The notes below the pieces were generated by a model. It was not told the origin of the DNA. It did not search any database and worked only from the letters and a program-made list of their open reading frames with translations. A DNA stretch of 64,000 nucleotides from assembly GCA_049323655.1 (NCBI GenBank), contig JBMONO010000022.1:17932-81931 (forward strand), read 5' to 3'. Of this stretch, positions 1-7,636 are shown piece after piece (positions within the stretch are counted from its first letter, which is position 1; each line of letters begins with the position of its first letter). The DNA is from DB1 sp049323655. Its GTDB lineage: Bacteria > Desulfobacterota > Desulfobulbia > Desulfobulbales > SURF-16. The position numbers and the translations under genes were made by a program.

Positions 1-377
1 GCCCGCGACTGGCTGATCTGCGCCTCGTGGATGATGAAGTCCTTGCGCAACACCGGCAGCCCGACCGCCCGGCGCACCAGCGGGATGTAGGCGAGACTGC
101 CCTGGAAAAATTTCTCATCAGTGAGCACCGACACCGCCTGGGCGCCGCCCGCTTCGTACTCGCGGGCGATACGGACCGGATCGAAATCCGGGCAAATAAC
201 CCCCTTCGAGGGCGAGGCCTTCTTGGCCTCGGCAATGAGCGCCACACCGGGGTAGCTTGTCAGCGCCGCCTGAAAACCGCGGGGCGGGCCCACCTCTCCG
301 TCCGGCGCGAAAAAGCCGGCAGAGAGCAATGTCTGTACCTCTCGCCGCTTTTCTTCAACAATGGCATCGAGAATCAC
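1..377 (-). CDS. trpC: Indole-3-glycerol phosphate synthase, C-terminus cut by window edge
   Basis: TrpC closes the indole ring of 1-(o-carboxyphenylamino)-1-deoxyribulose 5-phosphate, the step after TrpD and PRAI in tryptophan synthesis. About 125 codons are present, roughly half of a normal TrpC. Visible family signatures are the start MILDAIVEEKRREV, the substrate-binding segment IAEAKKASPSKG (catalytic Lys in an EAKKASPS context) and the barrel strand segment VLRKDFIIHEAQI. I chose the GTG at 377-375 because it lies 4 bases beyond the trpD stop and is preceded by a GGGGTGAG Shine-Dalgarno-like stretch overlapping that stop. The gene runs off the left edge, so intactness cannot be judged. 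It is the fourth gene of the trpE-G-D-C operon. Confidence 0.93.
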   Translation of the reverse strand, partial: MILDAIVEEKRREVQTLLSAGFFAPDGEVGPPRGFQAALTSYPGVALIAEAKKASPSKGVICPDFDPVRIAREYEAGGAQAVSVLTDEKFFQGSLAYIPLVRRAVGLPVLRKDFIIHEAQISQSR

Positions 378-381
378 CAGC

Positions 382-1407
382 TCACCCCGCGTCCCGACAG
401 AATTTCACCAAGGCATCGAGCTTGGCCATGGCCGCGCCGGAGTCGATGGTTTTGCCGGCAAGTTTCACGCCGTCGGCAAGATCGGTGACCCTGTCCGCTG
501 CCATCAGTGCGGCGCCGCTGTTTAACAGCACCATGTCCCGCCGGGGTCCGACCTCGCCCCCCAGCACGGCGCGCAACTGTTCTGCCGCGGCCTCCGCCGT
601 CCTGCCACCCTGAATGTCCGCCAGGGTGGCTCGCTGCAGACCAACCTCCTCCGGCGTGATGGTAAAGGTGCGCACCGCACCGTTGTGAACATCCGCCACC
701 AGCGTCTCGCCGGTGACGGTGATCTCGTCGACATTGCCGGCGCCGCACACCACCAGGGCGCGGAGCACGTCGAAACGGGCCAGCACGTTGGCCAGTTTCT
801 CGACGAGCCCCGGGGCATAGACGCCGAGGACATAGACATTGGCCCCGGCCGGATTGGTTAACGGCCCGAGGACATTGAAAATCGTCCGGATGCCGATCTC
901 GCGGCGGGGTCCGATGGCATGCTTCATCGCCCCGTGCAGCATGGGGGCGAACATGAAACCGATGCCGACCTGACGGATGCAGGCGCCGATCTGCGGCGCG
1001 CTGAGATTGAGGTTGACTCCCAAGGCCTCGAGCACGTCGGCGCTGCCGCAATGACTCGACACCGACCGGTTGCCGTGCTTGGCCACCGGCAGCCCGGCGC
1101 CGGCCACGACAAAAGACGAAGTCGTCGAGACGTTGAAGGTGCCGGAGGCATCGCCGCCGGTACCGACGATATCGACCAGAATATCGCCGCGGTCCGCGGC
1201 ATCGACCCGAGTCGCCTTCTCCCGCATCACCCGCGCCGCGCCGGTGATCTCATCGACGGTTTCCCCCTTGATCCTGAGCGCGGTGATAAAGGCGCCGATC
1301 TGGGCCGGCGTCGATTCGCCTCCCATGATCTCGTGCATGACGGCAATCATCTCCTCCTCGGAGAGATTGCCGCCATCCACCACCCTGGCAATTGCTTCCT
1401 TGATCAT
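382..1407 (-). CDS. trpD: Anthranilate phosphoribosyltransferase
   Basis: TrpD transfers the phosphoribosyl group of PRPP to anthranilate. The protein is 341 residues, the usual length. It shows the PRPP/anthranilate-binding glycine motif DIVGTGGDASGTFNVST near residue 80, the KHGNRSVSSHCGSAD segment, and the later GPLTNPA motif. The ATG at 1407 was chosen over an upstream in-frame ATG at 1476 because it is preceded by a strong AGGAGG at the right distance and begins with the typical MIKEAIARVVDG. It sits 31 bases after trpG and 4 bases before trpC, within one minus-strand operon. No glutamine amidotransferase domain is fused to it; that activity is the separate trpG upstream. Confidence 0.97.
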   Translation of the reverse strand: MIKEAIARVVDGGNLSEEEMIAVMHEIMGGESTPAQIGAFITALRIKGETVDEITGAARVMREKATRVDAADRGDILVDIVGTGGDASGTFNVSTTSSFVVAGAGLPVAKHGNRSVSSHCGSADVLEALGVNLNLSAPQIGACIRQVGIGFMFAPMLHGAMKHAIGPRREIGIRTIFNVLGPLTNPAGANVYVLGVYAPGLVEKLANVLARFDVLRALVVCGAGNVDEITVTGETLVADVHNGAVRTFTITPEEVGLQRATLADIQGGRTAEAAAEQLRAVLGGEVGPRRDMVLLNSGAALMAADRVTDLADGVKLAGKTIDSGAAMAKLDALVKFCRDAG

Positions 1408-1438
1408 AGTATCCTCCTGCTGATAACTCGATTCGCGG

Positions 1439-2026
1439 CTAGGCAAAATACATCTTTTCGTAATCCGGGCTGACAAAATTGCGCAGCAGCTGGACGCCGT
1501 GCGGGGTCATGATCGATTCCGGATGAAACTGTACCCCTTCGACCATCAACGTCCTGTGCCGCACCCCCATCAGCTCTCCCTGATCGGTATGGGCGGTTTT
1601 AATCAAACAATCGGGAAACTGCTCGTCCGCCACCACCAGGGAATGATAGCGCATGCCGTCAAAGGGGTTGGGCAGATTGGTGAACACCCCCTTGCCGTCA
1701 TGGTGGATGGGGCTGGTCTTGCCGTGCATGACCCGGCCGGCCCGCACCGTCCGGCCGCCGAAGGCCTCGCCGATGGACTGATGGCCGAGGCAGACGCCGA
1801 GCACCGGAATTCTGCCGGCAAAATGGCGGATAGCGGCAATGGAGATACCGGCCTGAGCCGGATCGCAGGGCCCGGGCGAGATGAGCAGCCGGTCCGGCCC
1901 TATGCCGTCAATGAAGGAGATATCCACCTCATCATTGCGGAAGACGCGCAGCTGTTCGCCGAAGCCGCCGATGGTCTGGACGATATTGTAGGTGAAGGAA
2001 TCGTAATTATCGATGATGACGATCAT
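1439..2026 (-). CDS. trpG: Anthranilate synthase glutamine amidotransferase subunit
   Basis: This subunit hydrolyses glutamine and passes ammonia to TrpE to make anthranilate. It is 195 residues, a class I (triad) glutamine amidotransferase of normal length. It begins MIVIIDNYDSFTYNIVQ, carries the nucleophile in the elbow motif GVCLGHQSIGEAFGG and has the His/Glu pair in FHPESIMT near the C-terminus. The start follows the trpE stop by 5 bases, so the two synthase subunits are almost certainly translated together. PabA of folate synthesis has the same fold and could share this subunit; the trp-operon setting favours TrpG. Confidence 0.96.
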   Translation of the reverse strand: MIVIIDNYDSFTYNIVQTIGGFGEQLRVFRNDEVDISFIDGIGPDRLLISPGPCDPAQAGISIAAIRHFAGRIPVLGVCLGHQSIGEAFGGRTVRAGRVMHGKTSPIHHDGKGVFTNLPNPFDGMRYHSLVVADEQFPDCLIKTAHTDQGELMGVRHRTLMVEGVQFHPESIMTPHGVQLLRNFVSPDYEKMYFA

Positions 2027-2031
2027 GGCCG

Positions 2032-3516
2032 TTAAAATCCTTTTTCCGCCAGTTCCACCGCCCGCATCAGGCCGCGGGACTTGTTCAGCGTCTCTTGGTA
2101 CTCCATTTCCGGATCGGAATCGGCGACGATGCCGGCGCCGGCCTGCACCCAGAGATTATCGTCCTGGAGAATGAAGGTGCGGATGGTGATGCAGAAATCC
2201 ATGTTGCCGGAAAAACCGAAATACCCCACCGCGCCGGCATAGGGGCCACGGCGCTCCGGTTCCAGCTCCTCGATGATCTCCATGGCACGGATCTTGGGAG
2301 CCCCGCTCACCGTACCGGCTGGGAAACAGGCGCGTACTACGTCGAACTGGTCGCGGCCCTCGGCGAGCTGACCGCGCACCCCGGAGACGATGTGCATGAC
2401 ATGGCTGTAGCGCTCGATGACGAGCAGATCATGGGTTTCCACTGTGCCGTATTGGGCCACCCGGCCGACATCATTGCGGCCCAGATCAACCAGCATCAGG
2501 TGCTCGGCCCGTTCCTTGGGGTCGGCAAGCAGCTCGCGCTCCAGGGCAAGATCCTCCTCCCTGGTTTTACCCCGCGGCCTGGTCCCGGCAATGGGCCGCA
2601 CCTCGATCTTCCCCTCCTCAAGGCGCACCAGAATCTCCGGCGACGAGCCGATCTGGATATTGCGCCCCAACTTGAGATAAAACAGATAGGGACTCGGGTT
2701 GATATGGCGGAGGGCGCGGTAGAGCATGAACGGCGGCAAGAAGGTCCTGCTGTGAAAACGCTGGGAGAGCACGACCTGGATGATGTCGCCGGCCATGATG
2801 TATTCCTTGGCGCGGTTCACCATAACCCGGAAGGCATCCTCGCTCATATTCGACTGAAACTGGTGCTGGTGTCCGCTCCGGTCGCCATCCACCACGTCAT
2901 AGGGCAACGGGCGGCGGCGCAGCCGGATGATCAGTGCGTCGATCTGCCGACAGGCCCTGGCATACTGCTCCTCCAGCCCCTGCCCCTCTTCCAGGGCAAC
3001 GCAGTTGACCACGGTCAGGGTCTGTTTCAGGTTGTCATAGATGAGCACCATGCGGGGCACCATGAACGAGCTGTCCGGGAAGCGCTCCAGGGGCGGATTG
3101 ATCTCCGGCAACTTTTCCATGAAACGCACCATGTCGTAGCCGAGATAGCCCACTGCGCCCCCGAAGAACCGGGGCAGAAAATCGCTTTCCCGGCAGGCCT
3201 GGAAGGCCGACAGAGTCTCCTTGAGGATGGCCAGGGGGTCGCCGGTCCGCTCTTCCACCCGGCCGTCGCGACGGATGACAACATTCTCTCCCCGGCTCTC
3301 AAAGGTAAGCAGCGGATCAAGGCCGATGAAGGAATAGCGTCCCCACTTTTCGCCGCCTTCCAGACTTTCCAGCAGAAAGGCATGGGAATCGTCACCCGCC
3401 AGCTTGGCAAAAACCGTCAGCGGCGTATCCAGGTCAGCGACGATCTCCCGGCAGACGGGAAGGAGCCGGGCCTGGGCCGCCAGTTTCACAAAATCATCCA
3501 ACGCCGGTTTGTGCAT
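2032..3516 (-). CDS. trpE: Anthranilate synthase component I
   Basis: TrpE makes anthranilate from chorismate using ammonia from TrpG and is normally feedback-inhibited by tryptophan. The 494-residue protein has the N-terminal regulatory domain, including the LLES motif (AFLLESLEGGEKWGRYSF, near residue 47) that in other TrpE proteins contributes to Trp binding, so feedback control is probably retained. The chorismate-binding half shows IQVVLSQRF, PSPYLFYLKLG, RPIAGTRPRG, DLGRNDVGRV, the GTVSGAPKIRAMEII motif and QAGAGIVADSDPE. It is the first gene of the trp operon and lies 171 bases downstream of rpsT; a terminator hairpin stands between the two. Confidence 0.97.
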   Translation of the reverse strand: MHKPALDDFVKLAAQARLLPVCREIVADLDTPLTVFAKLAGDDSHAFLLESLEGGEKWGRYSFIGLDPLLTFESRGENVVIRRDGRVEERTGDPLAILKETLSAFQACRESDFLPRFFGGAVGYLGYDMVRFMEKLPEINPPLERFPDSSFMVPRMVLIYDNLKQTLTVVNCVALEEGQGLEEQYARACRQIDALIIRLRRRPLPYDVVDGDRSGHQHQFQSNMSEDAFRVMVNRAKEYIMAGDIIQVVLSQRFHSRTFLPPFMLYRALRHINPSPYLFYLKLGRNIQIGSSPEILVRLEEGKIEVRPIAGTRPRGKTREEDLALERELLADPKERAEHLMLVDLGRNDVGRVAQYGTVETHDLLVIERYSHVMHIVSGVRGQLAEGRDQFDVVRACFPAGTVSGAPKIRAMEIIEELEPERRGPYAGAVGYFGFSGNMDFCITIRTFILQDDNLWVQAGAGIVADSDPEMEYQETLNKSRGLMRAVELAEKGF

Positions 3517-3539
3517 GATACAATCAAACCTCCCGGGCC

Positions 3540-3557
3540 AGGGCGGACAACCGCCCT
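3540..3557 (-). promoter_or_regulatory. Hairpin in trpE 5' leader
   Basis: A perfect 7-bp inverted repeat (AGGGCGG/CCGCCCT, 4-base loop) lies just upstream of the trpE Shine-Dalgarno region (GGGAGG about 8 bases before the ATG) and just downstream of a terminator hairpin. It would form in the trpE mRNA leader and could influence ribosome access. No Trp-rich leader peptide or obvious T-box was found, so any regulatory role is inference. Confidence 0.4.
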
Positions 3558-3563
3558 GCGGTC

Positions 3564-3601
3564 AAAAAAAAAGCCATGGGAACCGCACGGGCGCCCATGG
3601 C
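3564..3601 (-). terminator. Rho-independent terminator between rpsT and trpE
   Basis: Reading the minus strand, an 8-bp perfect stem GCCATGGG/CCCATGGC with a 13-base loop is followed by nine T residues. It lies 86 bases after the rpsT stop and 47 bases before trpE, so it either ends rpsT transcription or acts as an attenuator of read-through into the trp operon. A TACAAT box at 3652-3647 could be the -10 of a trp promoter placed before the terminator (which would make this an attenuator), but no good -35 is visible. Confidence 0.75.
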
Positions 3602-3687
3602 ATATTTCTTCACTGCTGAAAAAGTCGATACGAATTCGGCTCGGTCATTGTACACAACTCCCGCGCGAGCAGGATATCGACAACCCC

Positions 3688-3972
3688 TCAGGCAGCGGAA
3701 TCGATACCGGCGAGAAAGCTGTTGACCCTTCTGGTCAGACGCGAAACCTTCCGCGATGCGTTCTGTTTATGGAGTGTTCCCTTTGTCGCGGCCTTCTGGA
3801 TGACCGGGATGGCAGCCTGCAAGGCAGCCTTTACCTGGTCGGCCGACTGCGCGGCAATGGCGTCATCCACCGCCCGAATGGCGGTTTTCACCATGCTGCG
3901 GTTTGCCCTGTTACGCGCCCGGCGCAGAAGACTCTGCCGGTTTCTTTTGATTGCGGATTTATGATTAGCCAA
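3688..3972 (-). CDS. rpsT: 30S ribosomal protein S20
   Basis: S20 is a small-subunit protein that binds 16S rRNA early in assembly. The product is 94 residues, beginning LANHKSAIKRNRQS (first residue Met in vivo) and rich in Lys and Arg, with the conserved RNRANRSMVKTAIR helix. The start is a TTG at 3972-3970, because the family alignment begins exactly there and GAGGAG lies 7-8 bases upstream; the in-frame ATG at 4026 would add an 18-residue tail unlike the family. A UUG start is also known for E. coli rpsT, where it is tied to autoregulation. It is monocistronic or reads into the trp operon. Confidence 0.95.
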   Translation of the reverse strand: MANHKSAIKRNRQSLLRRARNRANRSMVKTAIRAVDDAIAAQSADQVKAALQAAIPVIQKAATKGTLHKQNASRKVSRLTRRVNSFLAGIDSAA

Positions 3973-4343
3973 AATAGTTCTCCTCTTGTTGCAAAGACCT
4001 GAAAAACAAACTGCCTGCTCCCGCACGGAAACAGGACAAAACGTTTATAACGGAAAAAAATTTATATAAATGATCTCAACCTGGATGTCAAGCATCAACA
4101 TCGACTTTCTTTTTTTTCCAAAAAAGACCGGAAACTCCTTTCAGCTCTCGCATAATCCGTTAATATCATATATGATTTAAAGAGGCGACGGGCTGAGCCG
4201 GGCAAGCCGCCCCTGTGGCGACCTGTCATGCAGCCGGGATGCCCCGGTTGCACCAGCGCTCCTTTACAATTATACCGCACATGCAATCACCCGCAGCGGC
4301 ACATCAGCCCCGCTGCCAGGCCAGGGAGGAACCCCACCGACAG
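3973..4343. other. Intergenic region between divergent rpsT and cdaA
   Basis: This 371-base divergent region has an AT-rich half next to rpsT (4030-4180, with several TATAAT-like words) and a GC-rich half (4180-4310) next to cdaA containing small hairpins such as CCGGGATGCCCCGG at 4234-4247. It should hold the rpsT and cdaA promoters. I found no tRNA, no convincing riboswitch and no recognisable small gene. Confidence 0.5.
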
Positions 4344-5135
4344 ATGCTTGAAGCACTCGCCTCACTCCGCTGGCAGGATGTCGTCGATATCCTGCTCGTT
4401 TCCTACATTATCTACCGCATCATCCTGATAATCAAGGGAACGCGGGCCGCCCAGATGCTGATCGGCATCGGCGTGCTGATCGTCGTCTATTTCGGCGCCC
4501 GCGAGCTGGAACTCATGACCCTCTACTGGCTGCTCGGCACCTTCCTCAGCTCCATCTTTCTCATCATTATCATCGTCTTCCAGCGCGACATCCGCCGCGC
4601 CCTGACCCAGGTGGGCCAGACCCCCTTCGGCAAGATGACGGAAGAAACCGTCCAGTCCATCGATGAAATCGTCCATGCCGCCAAATATCTCTCCGACCGC
4701 AAAACCGGCGCGTTGATCGTCATTGAACGGGAGACCGGCCTGAAAGACTACATCGAATCCTCCCACATCATCGATGCCCGTTTGTCGATGGAACTGCTCG
4801 TCAGCCTGTTTCACACCTCCTCCCCCCTGCATGACGGCGCGGTCATTGTCCATAAAAACAGAATTCTCACCGCCTGTTCGGTGCTGCCCCTGACCAAAAA
4901 TCCATATATCAGCAAGAAACTGGGCACCCGCCACCGGGCCGCCATCGGCATCTCCGAAGAAACCGATGCCGTGGTGGTGGTGGTCTCCGAGGAGACCCGC
5001 CAGATCTCTCTTGTCCTGCACGGCGGCATCACCAGCGGACTTGACATTCCATCCCTGCGCAACCGACTGGAGGCCATTCTCACCCCGAAGGAATTCGACA
5101 CGACCAAATGGAAAACCTGGCTACAAAGAAAATAA
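4344..5135 (+). CDS. cdaA: Diadenylate cyclase, CdaA type (membrane-bound)
   Basis: The enzyme joins two ATP to make the second messenger c-di-AMP. The 263-residue protein has three N-terminal membrane helices (roughly residues 10-85, e.g. DILLVSYIIYRIILII and TFLSSIFLIIIIVF) followed by a DAC domain with both catalytic motifs: DGA in PLHDGAVIV and RHR in GTRHRAAIGISEETDA. The ATG at 4344 was preferred to the one at 4215 because the protein then begins like the family (MLEALASLRWQDVVDI) and GGGAGGA lies upstream. The gene overlaps cdaR by 28 bases and is followed by glmM, the conserved cdaA-cdaR-glmM arrangement best known from Firmicutes, where CdaR and GlmM bind and control CdaA. Confidence 0.95.
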   Translation: MLEALASLRWQDVVDILLVSYIIYRIILIIKGTRAAQMLIGIGVLIVVYFGARELELMTLYWLLGTFLSSIFLIIIIVFQRDIRRALTQVGQTPFGKMTEETVQSIDEIVHAAKYLSDRKTGALIVIERETGLKDYIESSHIIDARLSMELLVSLFHTSSPLHDGAVIVHKNRILTACSVLPLTKNPYISKKLGTRHRAAIGISEETDAVVVVVSEETRQISLVLHGGITSGLDIPSLRNRLEAILTPKEFDTTKWKTWLQRK

Positions 5136-6079
5136 AAAAATGGTTCGACCGGCCCTGGCCGAAAAACTGGGTATTGAAACTCATCTCCTTTTTTTTCGCC
5201 CTGTTTCTCTGGTATTTTGTCGTGGGTGAAGACAAGGTGGACAAAACCATCAACATTCCGGTGGAGATTCTTAACATGCCGGCCAATCTAACCATCTCCA
5301 ACCAGTTCAAAAACGAGTTGGAGATCACCGTCACCGGCCCGCGCGGCCTGATCCGCAATCTCGACCAACAGCACATCTACCGGCCCATCGATCTCTCTCG
5401 GGCCGAGCCCGGCACCCGGGTCTTCCAGAACACCGAAGATTCCATCTCTCTGCCCCGCGGAGTGCGGCTGCTGCGGGTCAAGCCGACCGACATCATTCTC
5501 CAGCTCGACATGCTGGTGAAAAAAAATATCCCAATCCAGGCGGTGAGCAGCGGGGAGCCGCCCGCCGGCTTCACGCTGGTCTCCATCAGCACCGACCCGC
5601 CGACCCTGCCGGTGACCGGACCGCAGATCCTCGTCGAACAGCATGACGCCATCTCCACCGCCCCCATCGACGTTTCCCGTCTGACCGCATCCACCACCAG
5701 ACCGGTCGCCCTGGAGCTGCCGCCGGCCATCAGCGATCTGGTTGGCAATCCGGTTGTCAATGCAACCATTGTCATCAAAGAAAAAAAAGAGGAAAAAACA
5801 ATCAAGGGCATCCCGGTGCGCCTGCTGCTCTCCGGCAGGAAAATCTCAACCCTCACTCCGGAAACGGTCACCGTCACCGCCCGCATCCCCTACACCACGG
5901 TCCGGGAAACCAAAGACCTCAAGACCCTGTTCCGCGCCCGCATCATCGGCGTCGATCTCGCCGTTGGCAAACATACCCTGCCGGTGGAGATCATCCCGGC
6001 CGAGGACGTGGAAATCGTCACCGTCTCCCCCGATACCGTGACCGCTGATATCAGGGATGAAGAAGGCGGCGGAGAATAA
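5108..6079 (+). CDS. cdaR: CdaR: membrane-anchored YbbR-domain regulator of CdaA
   Basis: The 323-residue protein has a single membrane anchor at about residues 21-40 (VLKLISFFFALFLWYFVVG) followed by an extracytoplasmic stretch of YbbR-type beta domains, recognisable from repeats of the form IPVEILNMP...ITVTGPRG and IPIQAVSSG...LPVTGP. In Gram-positive bacteria CdaR interacts with the diadenylate cyclase CdaA and tunes its activity. The start ATG at 5108 lies inside the end of cdaA, so translation is probably coupled; no strong Shine-Dalgarno is visible. The gene ends 92 bases before glmM. Confidence 0.88.
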   Translation: MENLATKKIKKWFDRPWPKNWVLKLISFFFALFLWYFVVGEDKVDKTINIPVEILNMPANLTISNQFKNELEITVTGPRGLIRNLDQQHIYRPIDLSRAEPGTRVFQNTEDSISLPRGVRLLRVKPTDIILQLDMLVKKNIPIQAVSSGEPPAGFTLVSISTDPPTLPVTGPQILVEQHDAISTAPIDVSRLTASTTRPVALELPPAISDLVGNPVVNATIVIKEKKEEKTIKGIPVRLLLSGRKISTLTPETVTVTARIPYTTVRETKDLKTLFRARIIGVDLAVGKHTLPVEIIPAEDVEIVTVSPDTVTADIRDEEGGGE

Positions 6080-6171
6080 GACCGGCACCTTCTTCAATAA
6101 ACCAGCAGAATACATGTGGCGCCGAAGCACCTTCCGGCGCCATTCCCTTTTCGCGATTTAAGGAGAAGACA

Positions 6172-7521
6172 ATGAGAAGACTCTTCGGCACCGACGGGGT
6201 GCGCGGGGTGGCCAACACCTATCCGATGACCACCGAGATCGCCATGCAGATCGGCCGCGGCATCGCCTTTCAGGTTAAGGATGCCAAACACGGCCACCGC
6301 ATCGTCATCGGCAAGGACACCCGGCTGTCCTGCTACATGCTGGAAAATGCCCTGGCCGCCGGCATCTGCTCCATGGGCGTTGATGTCCTGCTCTGCGGGC
6401 CCTTGCCCACTCCGGGCATCGCCTTTATCACCACCAGCATGCGGGCCGATGCCGGGGTGGTCATCTCCGCCTCCCACAACCCCTTTCAGGACAACGGCAT
6501 CAAAATCTTCTCCGGCGACGGCTTCAAGCTGCCGGACGAGCGGGAGGCGGACATCGAGGACCTCATCTTCTCCCAGAAGATGGCGGCCCTGCGGCCGGTG
6601 GCGGACGAGGTGGGCAAGGCGGCCCGCATCGAGGACGCCCGGGGCCGCTACATCGTCTTTCTCAAGAACACCTTTCCCCGTTCCTATACCCTGGACGGCT
6701 TCCACATCGTCCTTGACTGCGCCAACGGCGCCACCTACGGGGTCGCGCCTCACGTCTTCGAGGAACTGGGCGCCAGGGTGACCAAGATCGGGGTGGAACC
6801 GGACGGCAAGAATATCAACCACGAGTGCGGCGCCCTCCACCCGCGACTGATGGCCGACCAGGTAAAAAAGCTCGGCGCCGACATGGGCATCGCCCTGGAC
6901 GGCGACGGCGACCGGGTCATCGTTGCCGACGAAAAGGGCAAGATCGTTGACGGCGACCATATCATGGCCATCTGCGCCGCCGATCTGCTTTCCCGCAAGA
7001 AGCTCAAAAAAAAGACCCTGGTAGCCACCGTCATGAGCAACATGGGGCTGGAATTGGCCATGGAAAAGATGGGCGGCCGGCTGGTGCGCGCCCAGGTCGG
7101 CGACCGCTATGTGGTGGAAATGATGCGCCAGCACAACTACTCCTTCGGCGGCGAGCAGTCCGGCCATCTGATCTTCCTCGAACACAACACCACCGGCGAC
7201 GGCATCCTGGCTGCCCTGCAACTGCTGGCCATCATGATCAAACGACGCAGACCCCTTTCCGAGCTGACCTCGATCATGGAAACCTTTCCCCAGGTGCTGA
7301 AGAATGTGCGGACCGCCAAGCGGCTCGACCTCGACCTCGTGCCCGGCTTCAACGAAGCAAAGGCAGCGATGGAGCGCAAGCTGGGCAACGACGGCCGCAT
7401 CCTCGTCCGCCTTTCCGGCACCGAGCCGGTGGTCCGGGTCATGCTGGAGGGCAAGGAGATGGACACTATCGACGCCATGGCAGATGAATTGTGTGCGCTG
7501 ATCCGCAAGGCGGATGGGTGA
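6172..7521 (+). CDS. glmM: Phosphoglucosamine mutase
   Basis: GlmM interconverts glucosamine 6-phosphate and glucosamine 1-phosphate for UDP-GlcNAc and hence peptidoglycan and LPS synthesis. The 449-residue protein has all landmarks: N-terminal RRLFGTDGVRGVANTYP, the phospho-Ser loop ISASHNPFQDNG (Ser near residue 101), the metal loop LDGDGDRVIVAD, the sugar-specificity loop GGEQSGHL and the phosphate-binding RLSGTEPVVRVM near the C-terminus. AAGGAGA precedes the ATG. It is third in the cdaA-cdaR-glmM operon; GlmM binds and inhibits CdaA in other bacteria. The last codons lead directly into a 9-bp repeat tract before tlyA. Confidence 0.97.
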   Translation: MRRLFGTDGVRGVANTYPMTTEIAMQIGRGIAFQVKDAKHGHRIVIGKDTRLSCYMLENALAAGICSMGVDVLLCGPLPTPGIAFITTSMRADAGVVISASHNPFQDNGIKIFSGDGFKLPDEREADIEDLIFSQKMAALRPVADEVGKAARIEDARGRYIVFLKNTFPRSYTLDGFHIVLDCANGATYGVAPHVFEELGARVTKIGVEPDGKNINHECGALHPRLMADQVKKLGADMGIALDGDGDRVIVADEKGKIVDGDHIMAICAADLLSRKKLKKKTLVATVMSNMGLELAMEKMGGRLVRAQVGDRYVVEMMRQHNYSFGGEQSGHLIFLEHNTTGDGILAALQLLAIMIKRRRPLSELTSIMETFPQVLKNVRTAKRLDLDLVPGFNEAKAAMERKLGNDGRILVRLSGTEPVVRVMLEGKEMDTIDAMADELCALIRKADG

Positions 7522-7528
7522 GAAGTTT

Positions 7529-7630
7529 GATTGGCCTGATTGGTCCGATTGGTCCGACTGGTCTGATTGGTCCGATTGGTCGGGCGATCTTACCAACAAG
7601 ACCAATAAGACCAGTAAGACCAGTAAGACC
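7529..7630. repeat. 9-bp tandem repeat tract (GATTGGTCC type), two opposed arms
   Basis: Six 9-mers of type GATTGGTCC (7529-7582) are followed, after a 9-base spacer, by four 9-mers of the inverted type ACCARTAAG (7592-7630). Transcribed, the arms could pair into a long imperfect hairpin. The tract fills the space between the glmM stop and the tlyA ATG at 7637 and leaves no Shine-Dalgarno. The same 9-mer family forms the tract at 19287-19516. It is not a CRISPR array: there are no spacers. Confidence 0.9.
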
Positions 7631-7636
7631 AAAAAT

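Noticed and set aside
3610..3648. 12-codon minus-strand frame as a trp leader peptide
   Set aside because: It has no Trp codon and no ribosome-binding site.
2095..4002. Long plus-strand open frame opposite trpE and rpsT
   Set aside because: It is the antisense of recognised genes; the translation is low-complexity with His/Asp-rich runs typical of high-GC shadows and matches no family.
3973..4343. Riboswitch or tRNA before cdaA
   Set aside because: The GC-rich hairpins do not match c-di-AMP, GEMM, TPP or other consensus cores I know, and no cloverleaf can be folded by eye.
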